In this document: piece after piece, positions 42,409 to 52,019 of the stretch
Layout of the letters: each line of letters begins with the position of its first letter
How positions within the stretch are numbered: the first letter of the stretch is position 1
DNA from: Candidatus Geothrix odensensis
GTDB taxonomy: Bacteria; Acidobacteriota; Holophagae; Holophagales; Holophagaceae
DNA: 64,000 bases
Assembly: GCA_016714685.1 (NCBI GenBank)
Contig: JADKCH010000003.1
Span: 133,686 to 197,685, forward strand
Reading direction: 5' to 3'
Notes under the pieces: model-generated
Seen by the model: only the letters and a program-made list of their open reading frames with translations
What the model was told of the DNA's origin: nothing
The model's database searches: none
Made by a program: the position numbers and the translations under genes

Positions 42409-43563
42409 CTAGACCTTCAACACCCGATCCAGATCATCGATGAGGTCACGCACATCCTCCACGCCCACGCTGAGGCGCAGCAGGTTGTCGTTGATGCCCA
42501 GGCGCTGGCGGTCGGCCTCGGGCACGCTGCCGTGGGTCATGCTGGCCGGATGGCAGACCAGGCTCTCCACGCCGCCCAGGCTCTCGGCCAGCGCGAACAC
42601 CTTGAAAGTGGAGGCCATGCGCCTCGTCCGCTCGGCATCTCCGGTGTCGAAGCTCACGATGCCGGAGAAGCCCTTCATCTGCTGCTTGGCCAGGGCGTGC
42701 TGGGGGTGGGATTCCAGGCCGGGGTAGTAGACGGCTTTGAGGTCCTTGCGGCCCTCCAGCCAGCGGGCGATGGTGAGGGCGCTGGCATTGTGACGCTCCA
42801 TGCGCAGGTGCAGGGTCTTGGTGCCGCGCAGGATGAGCCACGACTCCATGGGGGAGAGGATGCCGCCGGCGGCCTTCTGGTGGAAGCGCAGGCCCTCGGC
42901 GAGGTCCTCGCGGTTGGTGATGGCGATGCCGCCGATGGAGTCGCTGTGGCCGTTGAGGTACTTCGTGGTGGAGTGGAAGACCAGGTCGGCGCCCAGCTCC
43001 AGGGGCCGCTGGTTGTAGGGCGTGGCGAAGGTGTTGTCCACGGCCAGCACGGCGGTGCAGCCCATCAGGGTCATCACCTGCCGCACACCGGGGATGTCCG
43101 TGAGGCCGAGCATGGGGTTGGTAGGCGTCTCCAGCATCACCAGCTTGGTGTTGGGCCGCAGGGCGGCCTTGAAGGCCGCCAGGTCGCCGGTATCCACCTG
43201 GGTATAGGTGAGGCCGAAGCGGGTCATCACCTTGTCCAGCAGGCGGAAGGTGCCGCCGTAGACGTTGTCACCCAGCACCACGTGATCGCCGCTGGAGAGC
43301 TGCTCGAAGATGGCCTGTACCGCCGCCATGCCGGAGCCGAAGGCCATGCCGTGGGCGCCGCCTTCGAGCGCAGCCAGGTTGGCCTCCACCGCATCGCGGG
43401 TGGGGTTGCGCACGCGGGCGTAGTCGAAGCCCTTGTTGAGGCCCAGCCCTTCCTGGATGTAGGTGCTGGTGAAATAGACGGGCGTCATGATGGCCCCGTT
43501 GGTGGGATCCGGCGCCTGGCCGGCGTGGATGCAGAGCGTGTCGAAGCGGCCTTTGTGGTCCAT
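42409..43563 (-). CDS. Cystathionine gamma-synthase/lyase family PLP enzyme
   Basis: The 384-residue enzyme belongs to the Cys/Met-metabolism PLP family. YARVRNPTRDAVE near the N-terminus, GMAAVQAIF, and the PLP-binding lysine in HSTTKYLNGHSD are intact. So is the C-terminal SLGGVESLVCHPASMTH. Such enzymes form or cleave cystathionine in methionine and cysteine exchange. Distinguishing MetB from a gamma-lyase needs more than sequence. The ATG at 43563 is separated from the divergent lipoprotein gene by 43 bp. No met riboswitch is visible in that short gap. Confidence 0.9.
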   Translation of the reverse strand: MDHKGRFDTLCIHAGQAPDPTNGAIMTPVYFTSTYIQEGLGLNKGFDYARVRNPTRDAVEANLAALEGGAHGMAFGSGMAAVQAIFEQLSSGDHVVLGDNVYGGTFRLLDKVMTRFGLTYTQVDTGDLAAFKAALRPNTKLVMLETPTNPMLGLTDIPGVRQVMTLMGCTAVLAVDNTFATPYNQRPLELGADLVFHSTTKYLNGHSDSIGGIAITNREDLAEGLRFHQKAAGGILSPMESWLILRGTKTLHLRMERHNASALTIARWLEGRKDLKAVYYPGLESHPQHALAKQQMKGFSGIVSFDTGDAERTRRMASTFKVFALAESLGGVESLVCHPASMTHGSVPEADRQRLGINDNLLRLSVGVEDVRDLIDDLDRVLKV

Positions 43564-43606
43564 GGCGCTATCCTTCCGTGATCGTCCAGTGTGATGGGGT
43601 GGGAGC

Positions 43607-44020
43607 ATGAGGAAAAGGATTGCGTCGGTTTGCGTCCTGACGGCCCTCGCGGCTTGCCGATCCGACAATCCCGAGGCCCAGGTTCGGAAGGCCTTCGAGG
43701 CCTGCCGGGCGGCCGTGGAAGCCGGGGACGCCGGCGCCGCCGGGGCGCCCCTGGACCCGGCCTTTCGCGGTCCGGACGGCATGGACCGCGCCATGGCCCG
43801 GATGTTCCTTCTGAGCACCCTCCGGCGGGAGAAAATCGGGGTGACCGTGCTCCGCAATGAGGTGGCCGTGCAGGGGAACGAGGCCACCCAGGAGGTGGAC
43901 TTGGTCCTAACCAGCCGCAGTGGCGGGCTGCTGCCTCAGGATGCCTCCCACCGCGGCTTCCGCCTGACCTGGCGCAAACGCCAGAGCGAGTGGCTGCTGC
44001 AGGAGGTTCAGTCCCTCTGA
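43607..44020 (+). CDS. Hypothetical lipoprotein, possibly NTF2-like
   Basis: The 137-residue protein has a lipoprotein signal ending LTALAAC (Cys17). A small alpha/beta domain follows with an N-terminal helix pair and C-terminal strands (GFRLTWRKRQSEWLLQEVQ), reminiscent of NTF2-like/DUF4440 domains. This is a weak pattern match only. The last 13 bases overlap the convergent Ser/Thr kinase gene. Function unknown. Confidence 0.6.
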   Translation: MRKRIASVCVLTALAACRSDNPEAQVRKAFEACRAAVEAGDAGAAGAPLDPAFRGPDGMDRAMARMFLLSTLRREKIGVTVLRNEVAVQGNEATQEVDLVLTSRSGGLLPQDASHRGFRLTWRKRQSEWLLQEVQSL

Positions 44021-45528
44021 ACCCGCCCCGGCCAGGCCCCCTGCCCCGGTCGCATCGTACCCACCGGCAGCTCGGCGGCCAGGGATTCGCGCACCTCCAG
44101 CGGCAGACGGCGCTCCCGCCGCTCCTCCCGCAGCATGGCCTGGAAGGAGGAGAAGGCCAGCAGTTGGATCGGCCTCACGCCCTGCTCCCTGCCGGCGGCC
44201 AGGACGCCCGGCATCTCCTGGTAGCGGCCCAGTCCGTAGAGCGCGACGGCCTTGAGGGCGTAGGCCCGGGAGTTCGTGGGGTGTTCCCGGAGCACGCGGT
44301 CGCACTGGGCGAGGCTGCCCTGGGGTTGATCCACCATGCCTCTGGCGGCCTCGTTGAGCAGGTCCGCCACCTCCAACTCCGATAGGCGCGGTGGGACCTT
44401 GACCCTTGAGTTGGTCCCGGGGGTCGCCTTGGGGGCAGGCGCGCCCCCTCGGGGCTCCGGCTTCGTGGCCTCCGGCGTCGAGACAGATGGATCCGGAATG
44501 GATGTGGCTGGAGCCGGCAGGGTGATGAGCCGCGGCGCCTTCGCCTGGTTCAGCCAGGCCCAGGTCCCCACGCCGCCGGCCAGGAGGGTGGTAGCCACGG
44601 CGATCCAGGGCCACGGATTGCGGGGTTTCCGCCCGAGAGCCGCCGCGACGGGTGGCGCCGAAGCCCTGGGCAGGGTCCGGGTGGGCTGGGTGCCCGGCAT
44701 GCCAGCCCAGGCGGGATCCGTCGCATCGCGCAGGGCGCGGGCCATGGCCTCCCCGGACTGGAAGCGCTGGGCCGGATCCTTCGCCAGGGCCTTGGCCAGC
44801 AGCTGGCCCACCTGGGGGCTGAGGCCGCGGAGGTCCCCGGCTGCGAGGGGCGACGGCTCTTCGTTCACCAGGCGGTAGAGGATGGTCGCGGTGGTGTCCC
44901 CCTCGAAGGGGCGGCGCCCCGCCAGGGCCTCATAGAGCATCACCCCCACGGCGAAGAGGTCGCTGCGCGGGTCCGGCGTGCCCGTCTTGATGTATTCCGG
45001 CGCCATGTAGCCGAAGGTGCCGAGCAGGGTGCCCGTGCCGGTCATGTCGGAGCCCGCCACCCGGGCGATGCCGAAGTCCATCACCTTGGCGTGGAGGCGA
45101 TCGCCTTCTCGGCGCACCCGGATATTGCTGGGCTTGATGTCTCGATGCAGCACGCCTTTCTGGTGGGCGTAGGCGAGACCGTCGCAGACCTGGGCGAGCA
45201 CCTCCAGGGCCTCCACCGGGGCCAGCACGCGATCGCGCAGCATGGCCTCCAGGTCCACGCCGGGCACGAACTCCATGGCCAGGTACAACACGCCCTGGTC
45301 CTCGCCAAATTCGTGGATGGTCACCAGGTTCGGGTGGCTCAGCGTGCCCGCCGCCCGGGCCTCGCGGGCGAAGCGCTCCCGTGCCTCCGCGCCCTGGGCC
45401 GCTTCCCGGTGGATGGTCTTGAGGGCCACCTCGCGACCGATGGCGGGATCCAGCCCCAGGAAGACCTCCCCCATGGCTCCCTGCCCCAGACGCTTCAGGA
45501 TCTCGAACCGGCCCAGCCGTTGCTGCAT
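44008..45528 (-). CDS. PknB-type Ser/Thr protein kinase with membrane helix and TPR-like C-terminus
   Basis: The kinase has about 506 residues. Its N-terminal domain (about 5-265) has LGQGAMGEVFLG (P-loop), the VALK lysine, the catalytic HRDIKPSNI and the DFG motif. A single membrane helix (about 285-305) follows, then a Pro/Thr-rich linker and a periplasmic TPR-like domain (about 365-490). ATG 45528 starts the conserved LGRFEILKRLG. It lies 60 bp downstream of a second, similar kinase in the same direction. Length and layout are standard for bacterial sensor kinases. The signal and targets are unknown. Confidence 0.9.
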   Translation of the reverse strand: MQQRLGRFEILKRLGQGAMGEVFLGLDPAIGREVALKTIHREAAQGAEARERFAREARAAGTLSHPNLVTIHEFGEDQGVLYLAMEFVPGVDLEAMLRDRVLAPVEALEVLAQVCDGLAYAHQKGVLHRDIKPSNIRVRREGDRLHAKVMDFGIARVAGSDMTGTGTLLGTFGYMAPEYIKTGTPDPRSDLFAVGVMLYEALAGRRPFEGDTTATILYRLVNEEPSPLAAGDLRGLSPQVGQLLAKALAKDPAQRFQSGEAMARALRDATDPAWAGMPGTQPTRTLPRASAPPVAAALGRKPRNPWPWIAVATTLLAGGVGTWAWLNQAKAPRLITLPAPATSIPDPSVSTPEATKPEPRGGAPAPKATPGTNSRVKVPPRLSELEVADLLNEAARGMVDQPQGSLAQCDRVLREHPTNSRAYALKAVALYGLGRYQEMPGVLAAGREQGVRPIQLLAFSSFQAMLREERRERRLPLEVRESLAAELPVGTMRPGQGAWPGRVQRD

Positions 45529-45588
45529 GTCACCACCTGAATGCCATGGAGCCCAAATCACCCCCTGCGGTTGCCCGGCACGGAAGCT

Positions 45589-46935
45589 TCAGAGCCCCAG
45601 GTACTCCATGAATTCGCCGTGCATATCGAGGGGCAGGCGGCAGGTCTGCATCTCTTCCGCCACCACCTGGTTGCAGCGGGGCACGGCCCGGAGCTCCGCC
45701 GAGGGGATGCCGCGGTCCCTGGCTTGGCGCAGGGTCTGCATCACTGCATCGAGGCGGCCCAGGCGGTAGTGGGTGACCAGGAGCATGGCGTGGGCCTTGG
45801 CATTTCTGGGGTCGATCTGCAAGGCCTGGAGCAGCTGGTTCTTGGTGGTCTCCAGCACATCCTGGCGGACCTCGGCGCGACCATAGGGGCCGGTGCCCGA
45901 AGGGGCCTGGGCATCTCGCGCGGGCGCCCGGGACGCCGTCACGGGCCGGACGATCGCCCCGGAGCCCGTGACCCCCTTCGGGCCCGGCGCGGGACGAGGG
46001 GTGGGCCGCACCACCGACACGCCCCGGGGCGGAGTGGGCGGGGTGGGGCCGCGACCGGGAACCACCAGCCCCTTGATCTTCAGGGCCACGGTGGGGCGCT
46101 CCTGCTCCCAGCGCCAGGCCGTGTCCTTGGCCGCACGCAGCACGGCCGCCAGGTCCTCCGCGGTCTGGAAGCGGTTGGCTGGGTCCTTGGCCAGGGCGTG
46201 GTGGAGGATGCCCTGCACATCGCGGCTGATGCCCTGGAAGGCCGTGGGGGGCAGCGGCGTGGGGTTCTCGTGGAGCAGGCGGTAGATGACCGAGCCGGGG
46301 CTGGGGCCGTCGAAGGGCGGAATGCCCGTCAGGGACTCGTACAGGATCACGCCCACCGCGAAGAGGTCGCTGCGCGAGTCCGGCTTGCCGCTCTGCAGGT
46401 ATTCCGGCGCCATGTAGTTCACGGTGCCGAAGACGGTGCCCTCGTCCGTGGTGTCGGTGTTGATGATCTTGGCCACGCCGAAGTCCAGCACCTTGGCCTG
46501 GAGGCTCTTCCCGTCCCACACCACCCGGATGTTCGAAGGCTTGATGTCCCGGTGCAGGATCTGGTGACGGTGCGCCATGGCCAGGCCATCACAGACCTGG
46601 GCCAGCACCTCGAGGGTGTCCTTGGGAGACAGCGTCCCGGCCCGGATGAGCGTGCCCAGGTCCTCGCCCTTCACCAGCTCCATGGCCAGGTAGAGGACGC
46701 CCTGCTCCTCGCCCAGTTCGTGGACCGTCACGATGTTCGGATGGTTCAGCACCCCGGCGGCGCGGGCCTCGGTGGCGAAGCGCTCCCGGGCCTGGGGCCC
46801 CATGCTGGCCGCCGTGTGGATGACCTTGATGGCCACCTCGCGGCCGATGATCGGATCGCGGCCCACGTAGACCTCACCCATGCTTCCCTGGGCGAGCAGC
46901 CGGACGATTTCGAACTTGCCAAGACGCGTCAGCAC
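45589..46935 (-). CDS. PknB-type Ser/Thr protein kinase, soluble paralogue
   Basis: The 448-residue kinase shares the fold of its neighbour: LAQGSMGEVYVG, the VAIK lysine, HRDIKPSNI, DFGVAK and APEYLQSG are all present (about 5-265). The region after it is Pro/Thr/Arg-rich and has no membrane helix, so this copy is cytoplasmic. The TPR-like tail (about 360-448) ends CRLPLDMHGEFMEYL, matching the ERRLPLEVRESL tail of the neighbour. The GTG at 46935 is the start. It is separated from ligA by 88 bp. Confidence 0.9.
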   Translation of the reverse strand: MLTRLGKFEIVRLLAQGSMGEVYVGRDPIIGREVAIKVIHTAASMGPQARERFATEARAAGVLNHPNIVTVHELGEEQGVLYLAMELVKGEDLGTLIRAGTLSPKDTLEVLAQVCDGLAMAHRHQILHRDIKPSNIRVVWDGKSLQAKVLDFGVAKIINTDTTDEGTVFGTVNYMAPEYLQSGKPDSRSDLFAVGVILYESLTGIPPFDGPSPGSVIYRLLHENPTPLPPTAFQGISRDVQGILHHALAKDPANRFQTAEDLAAVLRAAKDTAWRWEQERPTVALKIKGLVVPGRGPTPPTPPRGVSVVRPTPRPAPGPKGVTGSGAIVRPVTASRAPARDAQAPSGTGPYGRAEVRQDVLETTKNQLLQALQIDPRNAKAHAMLLVTHYRLGRLDAVMQTLRQARDRGIPSAELRAVPRCNQVVAEEMQTCRLPLDMHGEFMEYLGL

Positions 46936-47023
46936 GGGGCTTTCCGGTTGATGGTCCCCCGATCATCGGACGGGCCCGCCCCCCAGTCCAGGTCTTTTTC
47001 CCCCGTTGACAGAGCGTCCAGGA

Positions 47024-49027
47024 TCAGCCCTCCAGCCCCCGGAGCCAGGCCTCGTCGCGGATGGGGATGCCCAGGGCTTCGGCCTTGGCCAGCTTGGAAC
47101 CAGCCTTCTCGCCGGCCAGCAGGAGCGTCGTCTTCGGCGACACGCTGCCCGTGACTTTGGCACCCAGCCGCTTCAGCCGGGCCTCGGCCTCCTCCCGGGA
47201 CAGGCTCGGCAGCGTGCCGGTCACCACCGCGACTTCGCCGGAGAGCGGCAGCCCCGCAAGATCCCGGGGTGCGGGCGGCGCGGGCCGCACGCCCAGTTCC
47301 GCGAGTCGCGCGGGCAGCTCCGGATGCAGCGCCACGAAGGCGCGCAGCGCTGCGGCGACCTTGGGCCCCACTTCCTCCACGGCCTGGAGGCGTTGCTCGT
47401 CCGCGGCCCAGAGCGCCTCCAGCGTGGGATGCGCTTCCGCCAGCAGCTCGGCCGTGCGGGCGCCCACCATGGGGATGCCCAGGGCGTGGATCCACCGCGC
47501 CAGCGGCTTCCTGCGCGCCGCGTCGAGGGCCTGCAGCAGGTTCTGGGCAGATTTTTCGGCCATGCGTTCCAGGCCAGAGAGGTAGGCCAGCCCCAGCAGA
47601 GGCTCCTGCAGCAAGCTGAACAGCTCCCAGGGTTGCTGGAAGCGGTTGGAAGCCACCACCTGCTCCACCAGCGCCTCGCCCAGACCCTCGATGTCCAGGG
47701 CGGAGCGGCCGCCGAAGTGGAGCAGCCGTGCCGCCAGCTTGGCAGGGCACTCGGGGTTGAGGCAGCGGATGGCCACTTCGGCATCATCGGTCTTGCCCAC
47801 CTCGCCGGCGCACTCGGGGCAAGCAGCGGGGATCTCCGTCGCCGGCAGGTCCCGCGCCTCCTCGCCCGGCACCAGAGCCACCACCTTGGGAATCACCTCC
47901 CCGCCCTTCTCGATGAACACGCGGTGCCCCACCCTCAGCCCCAGGCGCGCCAGCTCGTCGGCGTTGTGGAGGGTGGCCCGGCGCACGGTGGAGCCGGCCA
48001 CCTCCACCGCCTCCAGCTCCGCCACGGGCGTGAGCTTGCCGCTGCGTCCCACCTGCCAGGTGATGCCCAGCACCGTGGTGGTCACCTGGGTGGCGGGGAA
48101 CTTGAAGGCGATGGCCCACCGGGGCACGCGGTCGGTGGTGCCCAGGTACTGCTGCAGCGTGGGATCGAGCACCTTCAGCACCACGCCATCCGTGTCGAAG
48201 GGCAGCCGGAGCCGGGCCTCGGCCTGCCCCGTGATGAACGCCAGGACGTCCGCCAAGTCGCCCTCGCCATGGGCTGGCATCACGCCGAAACCCCAGGCGC
48301 CCAGCCGTGCCATGGACTGCGCGTGATCACAGGCCTCGCCTTCGCTCCAGAGGACCTGCCAGGGCAGGAAGGACAGGCCCCGGGCCGCCACCTCGCGGCT
48401 GTCCAGCAGCTTCATGGTGCCGCTGGCGGCGTTGCGGGGATTGGCGAAGCGCGCCTCGCCACGGGCATCCCGCTGGCGGTTCAGCTCCTCCCAGCGCTTG
48501 CGGGACAGGAAGACCTCGCCCCGCACCTCCAGCCGACCGGGTGCCTCCGGCGGCAGCCGAAGCGGAATGTCCGCGATGGTCCGGGCGTTCTCGGTGACCA
48601 GCTCCCCGGTCTCGCCATCGCCCCTGGTGAGGGCCTCCACCAGCTCGCGTCCTTCATAGCGCAGCGAGAGGGACAGGCCGTCCACCTTGAGCTCGGCCGC
48701 GTAGCGGGGTCCAGCCTCCGGCGCGAGCTTTCGCCACTTCACTTCCCACTCGCGCAGCTCGGCTTCCGAATAGGCGTTGTCGAGGCTGAGCATGGGCGTG
48801 GCATGGCGGCGCTTCTCGAAGGCCTCCACTGGCGGCGCGCCCACTCGACGGGTGGGGCTGTTGGGGTCGGCCAGGTCCGGGTGAGCCTCTTCCAAGGCTC
48901 GGAGCTCGCGCTCCAGTGCGTCGTACTCAACGTCCGAAACCGTGGGCTGATCCAGCACATAGTACCGATATCGGTGCGCCCGAACCTCATCCGCCAGGTC
49001 CTTCATCCGCTGCCGCAGGTCGGTCAT
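47024..49027 (-). CDS. ligA: NAD-dependent DNA ligase
   Basis: The 667-residue replication ligase has YYVLDQPTVSDVEYDALE (NAD-binding Ia domain) and the adenylated Lys114 in ELKVDGLSLSLRYEG. The four-cysteine zinc finger (CPEC and CLNPEC), HhH repeats and a C-terminal BRCT domain (about 595-667) are also present. ATG 49027 lies 13 bp after the rodA stop, so it may be translated from the shape operon mRNA. Length and domains are complete. Confidence 0.96.
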   Translation of the reverse strand: MTDLRQRMKDLADEVRAHRYRYYVLDQPTVSDVEYDALERELRALEEAHPDLADPNSPTRRVGAPPVEAFEKRRHATPMLSLDNAYSEAELREWEVKWRKLAPEAGPRYAAELKVDGLSLSLRYEGRELVEALTRGDGETGELVTENARTIADIPLRLPPEAPGRLEVRGEVFLSRKRWEELNRQRDARGEARFANPRNAASGTMKLLDSREVAARGLSFLPWQVLWSEGEACDHAQSMARLGAWGFGVMPAHGEGDLADVLAFITGQAEARLRLPFDTDGVVLKVLDPTLQQYLGTTDRVPRWAIAFKFPATQVTTTVLGITWQVGRSGKLTPVAELEAVEVAGSTVRRATLHNADELARLGLRVGHRVFIEKGGEVIPKVVALVPGEEARDLPATEIPAACPECAGEVGKTDDAEVAIRCLNPECPAKLAARLLHFGGRSALDIEGLGEALVEQVVASNRFQQPWELFSLLQEPLLGLAYLSGLERMAEKSAQNLLQALDAARRKPLARWIHALGIPMVGARTAELLAEAHPTLEALWAADEQRLQAVEEVGPKVAAALRAFVALHPELPARLAELGVRPAPPAPRDLAGLPLSGEVAVVTGTLPSLSREEAEARLKRLGAKVTGSVSPKTTLLLAGEKAGSKLAKAEALGIPIRDEAWLRGLEG

Positions 49028-49040
49028 GCCACCCTCGCCC

Positions 49041-50127
49041 TCATTTCACCCTCGCCCGGTGCAGCACGCCCATGATCAGGCCCAGGGCCAGGAAGAAGCT
49101 CAGGGTACTGCTGCCGCCGGCGCTGAAGAAGGGCAGCACCATGCCCTTGTTGGGCAGGGCCCCGGCCACCATGCCCACGTTCACCAGGAGGTGCAGCGAG
49201 AAGATGCCGGCGGCGCCGGCGCAGAAGTAGGCCTCGGCGTAGGTGTGCGCCTCGCGGGCCGCGTCCAGGATGCGGCTCAGCAGCAGGCCGAAGAGGCCCA
49301 GGGCGAGGAGCACGCCCAGGAAGCCGCGCTCTTCCGCCCACACGCTGAAGGCGAAGTCGGTGGTCTTCACCGGGAGGAAGTTGAGCTGGGTCTGGGAGCC
49401 GCTGGTGAAGCCCTTGCCGATGAGCCCGCCAGACCCGATGGCGATGCGGCTCTGGTTGACCTGGTAGCCCTTGCCCTGCAGGTCGGCGGATGGATCCAGG
49501 AAGATCAGGACCCGCTGCTTCTGGTAGGGCTTCAACACGAACTTCCAGGCGCCGACCCCGCCAATGCCCACCAGGAGCAGGAGCGCCACCACCCACCGCG
49601 CGCGCAGCCCCTTCATCAGGGGGATGACCAGCAGGATCGGCAGGAAGCTGAGGGCCATGCCCAGGTCGGGCTGGCGCTGGATGAGCAGCATGGGGAAAAC
49701 CACCAGCCCCACGGCGCCGAAGATCTCCAGGCGGCCGATGCTGTCGGCGCTCTTGGAGCCCAGGCGGTGGGAAACATAGAGCAGGGTCACCCACTTCATC
49801 AGCTCCGAGGGCTGGAAGGTCTGCCCAGCGAGGACGAACCACCGGGTGGAGCCGCCGATCTTCTTCCCCACCACCAGCACCGCAACCAGGGCCACGAGGC
49901 CCAGCAGGTAGGCGGGGAAACTGAAGCGGAAGAGGCGCCGGGGGATCCACCGTGGCCAGCAGGAGCATCAGGACCAGGCCGATCAGGTTCCAGAGGCTCT
50001 GCTTGAGCCAGATCGCCGCATGGGGCGTGTTCCGGCCGGCCGAGTAGAGGGTCAGCGTCCCCAGGGCCAGGAGGGCCAGGATTACCCAGAGCAGGCGCGA
50101 ATCCAGAGCGCGGAGGCGTTCCCTCAT
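49041..50127 (-). pseudogene. rodA: Rod-shape-determining protein RodA, split by one extra base
   Basis: The gene starts at ATG 50127, overlapping the mrdA stop (ATGA). The first frame encodes about 60 residues with two membrane helices (LWVILALLALGTLTLYSAG, LIGLVLMLLLATVDP). After DP the C5 run (plus-strand G at 49940-49944) shifts the frame. Reading C4 instead gives RRLFRFSFPAYLLGL followed by an intact remainder of about 300 residues. That part has RQPDLGMAL, TTDFAFSVWAEERG, and the C-terminal PFFSAGGSSTLSFF typical of SEDS polymerases. Correcting one base yields a complete RodA glycan polymerase. As an essential partner of mrdA, real loss is unlikely. Confidence 0.85.
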
Positions 50128-52016
50128 TCCGGGGCCTCCGCGGGCTGGGGCGCGAAGGGATCCACCATCCGGCCCCGGGGTGCCGGAAGGGGTGCAGAGA
50201 GCCGGTCCAGGCACCAGTACTTCACCAGCTTGGCCGCAATGGGCGCCGCGGCGGTGGAGCCGAAGCCCGCGTTCTCCACCACCACGGCGAAGGCGATCTG
50301 CGGATGCTCGCGGGGCGCGTAGCCCGCGAAGAGGGCGTGATCCTTGAGCTTCTTGGCCTGGCGCGCGTAGTGGGCCTTGTCCACGAAGGTGGCCACCTGG
50401 GCGGTGCCGGTCTTGCCCGAGAAGGGGGTGATTTTGGCGATCTCGCGGATGAAGGGGTTGGCACCGGCCGTGCCGCTCAGCACAACCTCCGCGAGGCCCT
50501 CGTCCAGGATCGCCCAGTGCTTCGGATCGAGGGGCGTGTCCTTGAAGGTGGGGGCCGGCGCGGGCTGCAGCTCATTGCTCTGGTCATCCCGGAAGCCGTA
50601 GAAGAGGTGGGGCGTGAGCAGCTTCCCCTTGGTGGCCAGCAGGGCATAGAAGCGGGCCAGGGCGACGGGCGTGATGCCCACGGCGCCCTGGCCGATGCCC
50701 ACGCTGATGGTCTCCCCCGCGTACCACTTGGGATCCTTGGGCACCGCCTTCTTCTTCCAGGCCCGGCTGGGAATGCGGGTGCGCTTCTCCTGGGGCAGGT
50801 CGATGCCGGTGCGCTCGGTGAGGCCGTACTTCTCCGCCGTGGCGTAGATGTCGTCCACGTCCATGCGCGCGGCCAGGTCGTAGAAGTACACGTCGCAGCT
50901 CTGGGCGATGGCCTGCACCATGGCGAGGGTGCCGTGGCCCGTGGGCTTGTCGCAGCGGAAGTCGCGGCCGTAGTAGTTCTTCTTCCCCGCGCAGTAGATG
51001 GCCGTCTGGGGCGTGGCGATGCCCTTCTCCAGGGCCGCGAGGGCCACCAGCAGCTTGAAGGTGGAGCCCGGTGCGTAGATGCCCTGGATGGGCCGGTTCA
51101 CCATGGGCCGGGTGAGGTCGTTGGCCAGATAGCGGTCCACCATGTCCTGGCTGAGCCGGTTCAGGAAGAGGTTCGGATCGTACGAGGGGCTGGAGTACAT
51201 GGCCAACACGCCGCCGTCCCGCAGATCCAGCACCACCACGGCCCCGGCCTCCTGGCCCATGGCCTCCTGGGCGATCTTCTGCATGCCCGCGTCGAGGGTC
51301 AGGTAGAGGCTGCGGCCGGCCGTGGCGTCCTCCTGCCCGAAGTTGGCGACTTCCGTGCCGAGCTGGTCCACCAGGATGCGCTTCTGGCCGTCCACGCCCT
51401 TCAGCTTGTCGTTGCCGCTGGCTTCGAAGCCCTCCTTGCCGATGGTCTCGCCCAGCCGGTAGAGGTCGGGCTTGGCCTTCATCAGCGGCTCGTCCACCTC
51501 CCCCACGTAGCCCAGCACGTGGCCCGCCAGCTCGTCGCCGAGGTAGACGCGGCGGGGTGCCACCTCCACGCCCAGGAAGGGGAACCGGGCGCGGATGCGC
51601 TCGGCGATGGCGATGCCCGCCTCGTCGAGGTTCTCCTTCAGCACCAGGGGCCGCCCCTTGCCGGCCAGGCGGTAGCTCTGGATCTTCCGAGTGAGGGCGG
51701 CCGGGTCCACCTGCAGCGCTGCGGCGAGCGAGGCCACCACCTCGGGCCGGGTGGGCAGGTCCTCCCGCTGGATGACCAGGTGCAGGGCCCGGCGGTTGTC
51801 CACCAGGCGGTGGCCGTTGCGATCCAGCACCAGGCCGCGCGGCGCCGGGATGGGCCGCACCTTCACCGCCTGCTGCAGGGCGAGCTGCTTGAACTCCCAG
51901 TAGCGGACCAGCTGCAGCCAGGCGTAGATGAGGACCAGGCAGGCCACCAGGCCCCAGGTCATCACCTTGAAGACCCCGAGCCTGCGACGAAGGATGGGAC
52001 GCTGCCGCGGATCCAT
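50124..52016 (-). CDS. mrdA: Penicillin-binding protein 2
   Basis: The 630-residue transpeptidase forms the elongation machine with RodA. One membrane helix (about 18-38) leads into a pedestal domain. The transpeptidase domain carries the nucleophile Ser in APGSTFKLL (about 317), QSCDVYFYD as the SxN-equivalent (SCD), and KTGTAQ (about 535). It starts 3 bp after mreD and overlaps rodA by four bases. The Pro-rich C-terminal tail is short. Penicillin binding is implied by the family. Confidence 0.94.
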   Translation of the reverse strand: MDPRQRPILRRRLGVFKVMTWGLVACLVLIYAWLQLVRYWEFKQLALQQAVKVRPIPAPRGLVLDRNGHRLVDNRRALHLVIQREDLPTRPEVVASLAAALQVDPAALTRKIQSYRLAGKGRPLVLKENLDEAGIAIAERIRARFPFLGVEVAPRRVYLGDELAGHVLGYVGEVDEPLMKAKPDLYRLGETIGKEGFEASGNDKLKGVDGQKRILVDQLGTEVANFGQEDATAGRSLYLTLDAGMQKIAQEAMGQEAGAVVVLDLRDGGVLAMYSSPSYDPNLFLNRLSQDMVDRYLANDLTRPMVNRPIQGIYAPGSTFKLLVALAALEKGIATPQTAIYCAGKKNYYGRDFRCDKPTGHGTLAMVQAIAQSCDVYFYDLAARMDVDDIYATAEKYGLTERTGIDLPQEKRTRIPSRAWKKKAVPKDPKWYAGETISVGIGQGAVGITPVALARFYALLATKGKLLTPHLFYGFRDDQSNELQPAPAPTFKDTPLDPKHWAILDEGLAEVVLSGTAGANPFIREIAKITPFSGKTGTAQVATFVDKAHYARQAKKLKDHALFAGYAPREHPQIAFAVVVENAGFGSTAAAPIAAKLVKYWCLDRLSAPLPAPRGRMVDPFAPQPAEAPE

Positions 52017-52019
52017 GGC

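Noticed and set aside
47006..49075. A long plus-strand open frame opposite ligA
   Set aside because: No domain and biased composition; ligA is complete on the other strand.
49940..49944. Programmed frameshifting in rodA
   Set aside because: No slippery heptamer with downstream structure is evident, and similar indels break unrelated genes, so an error is simpler.
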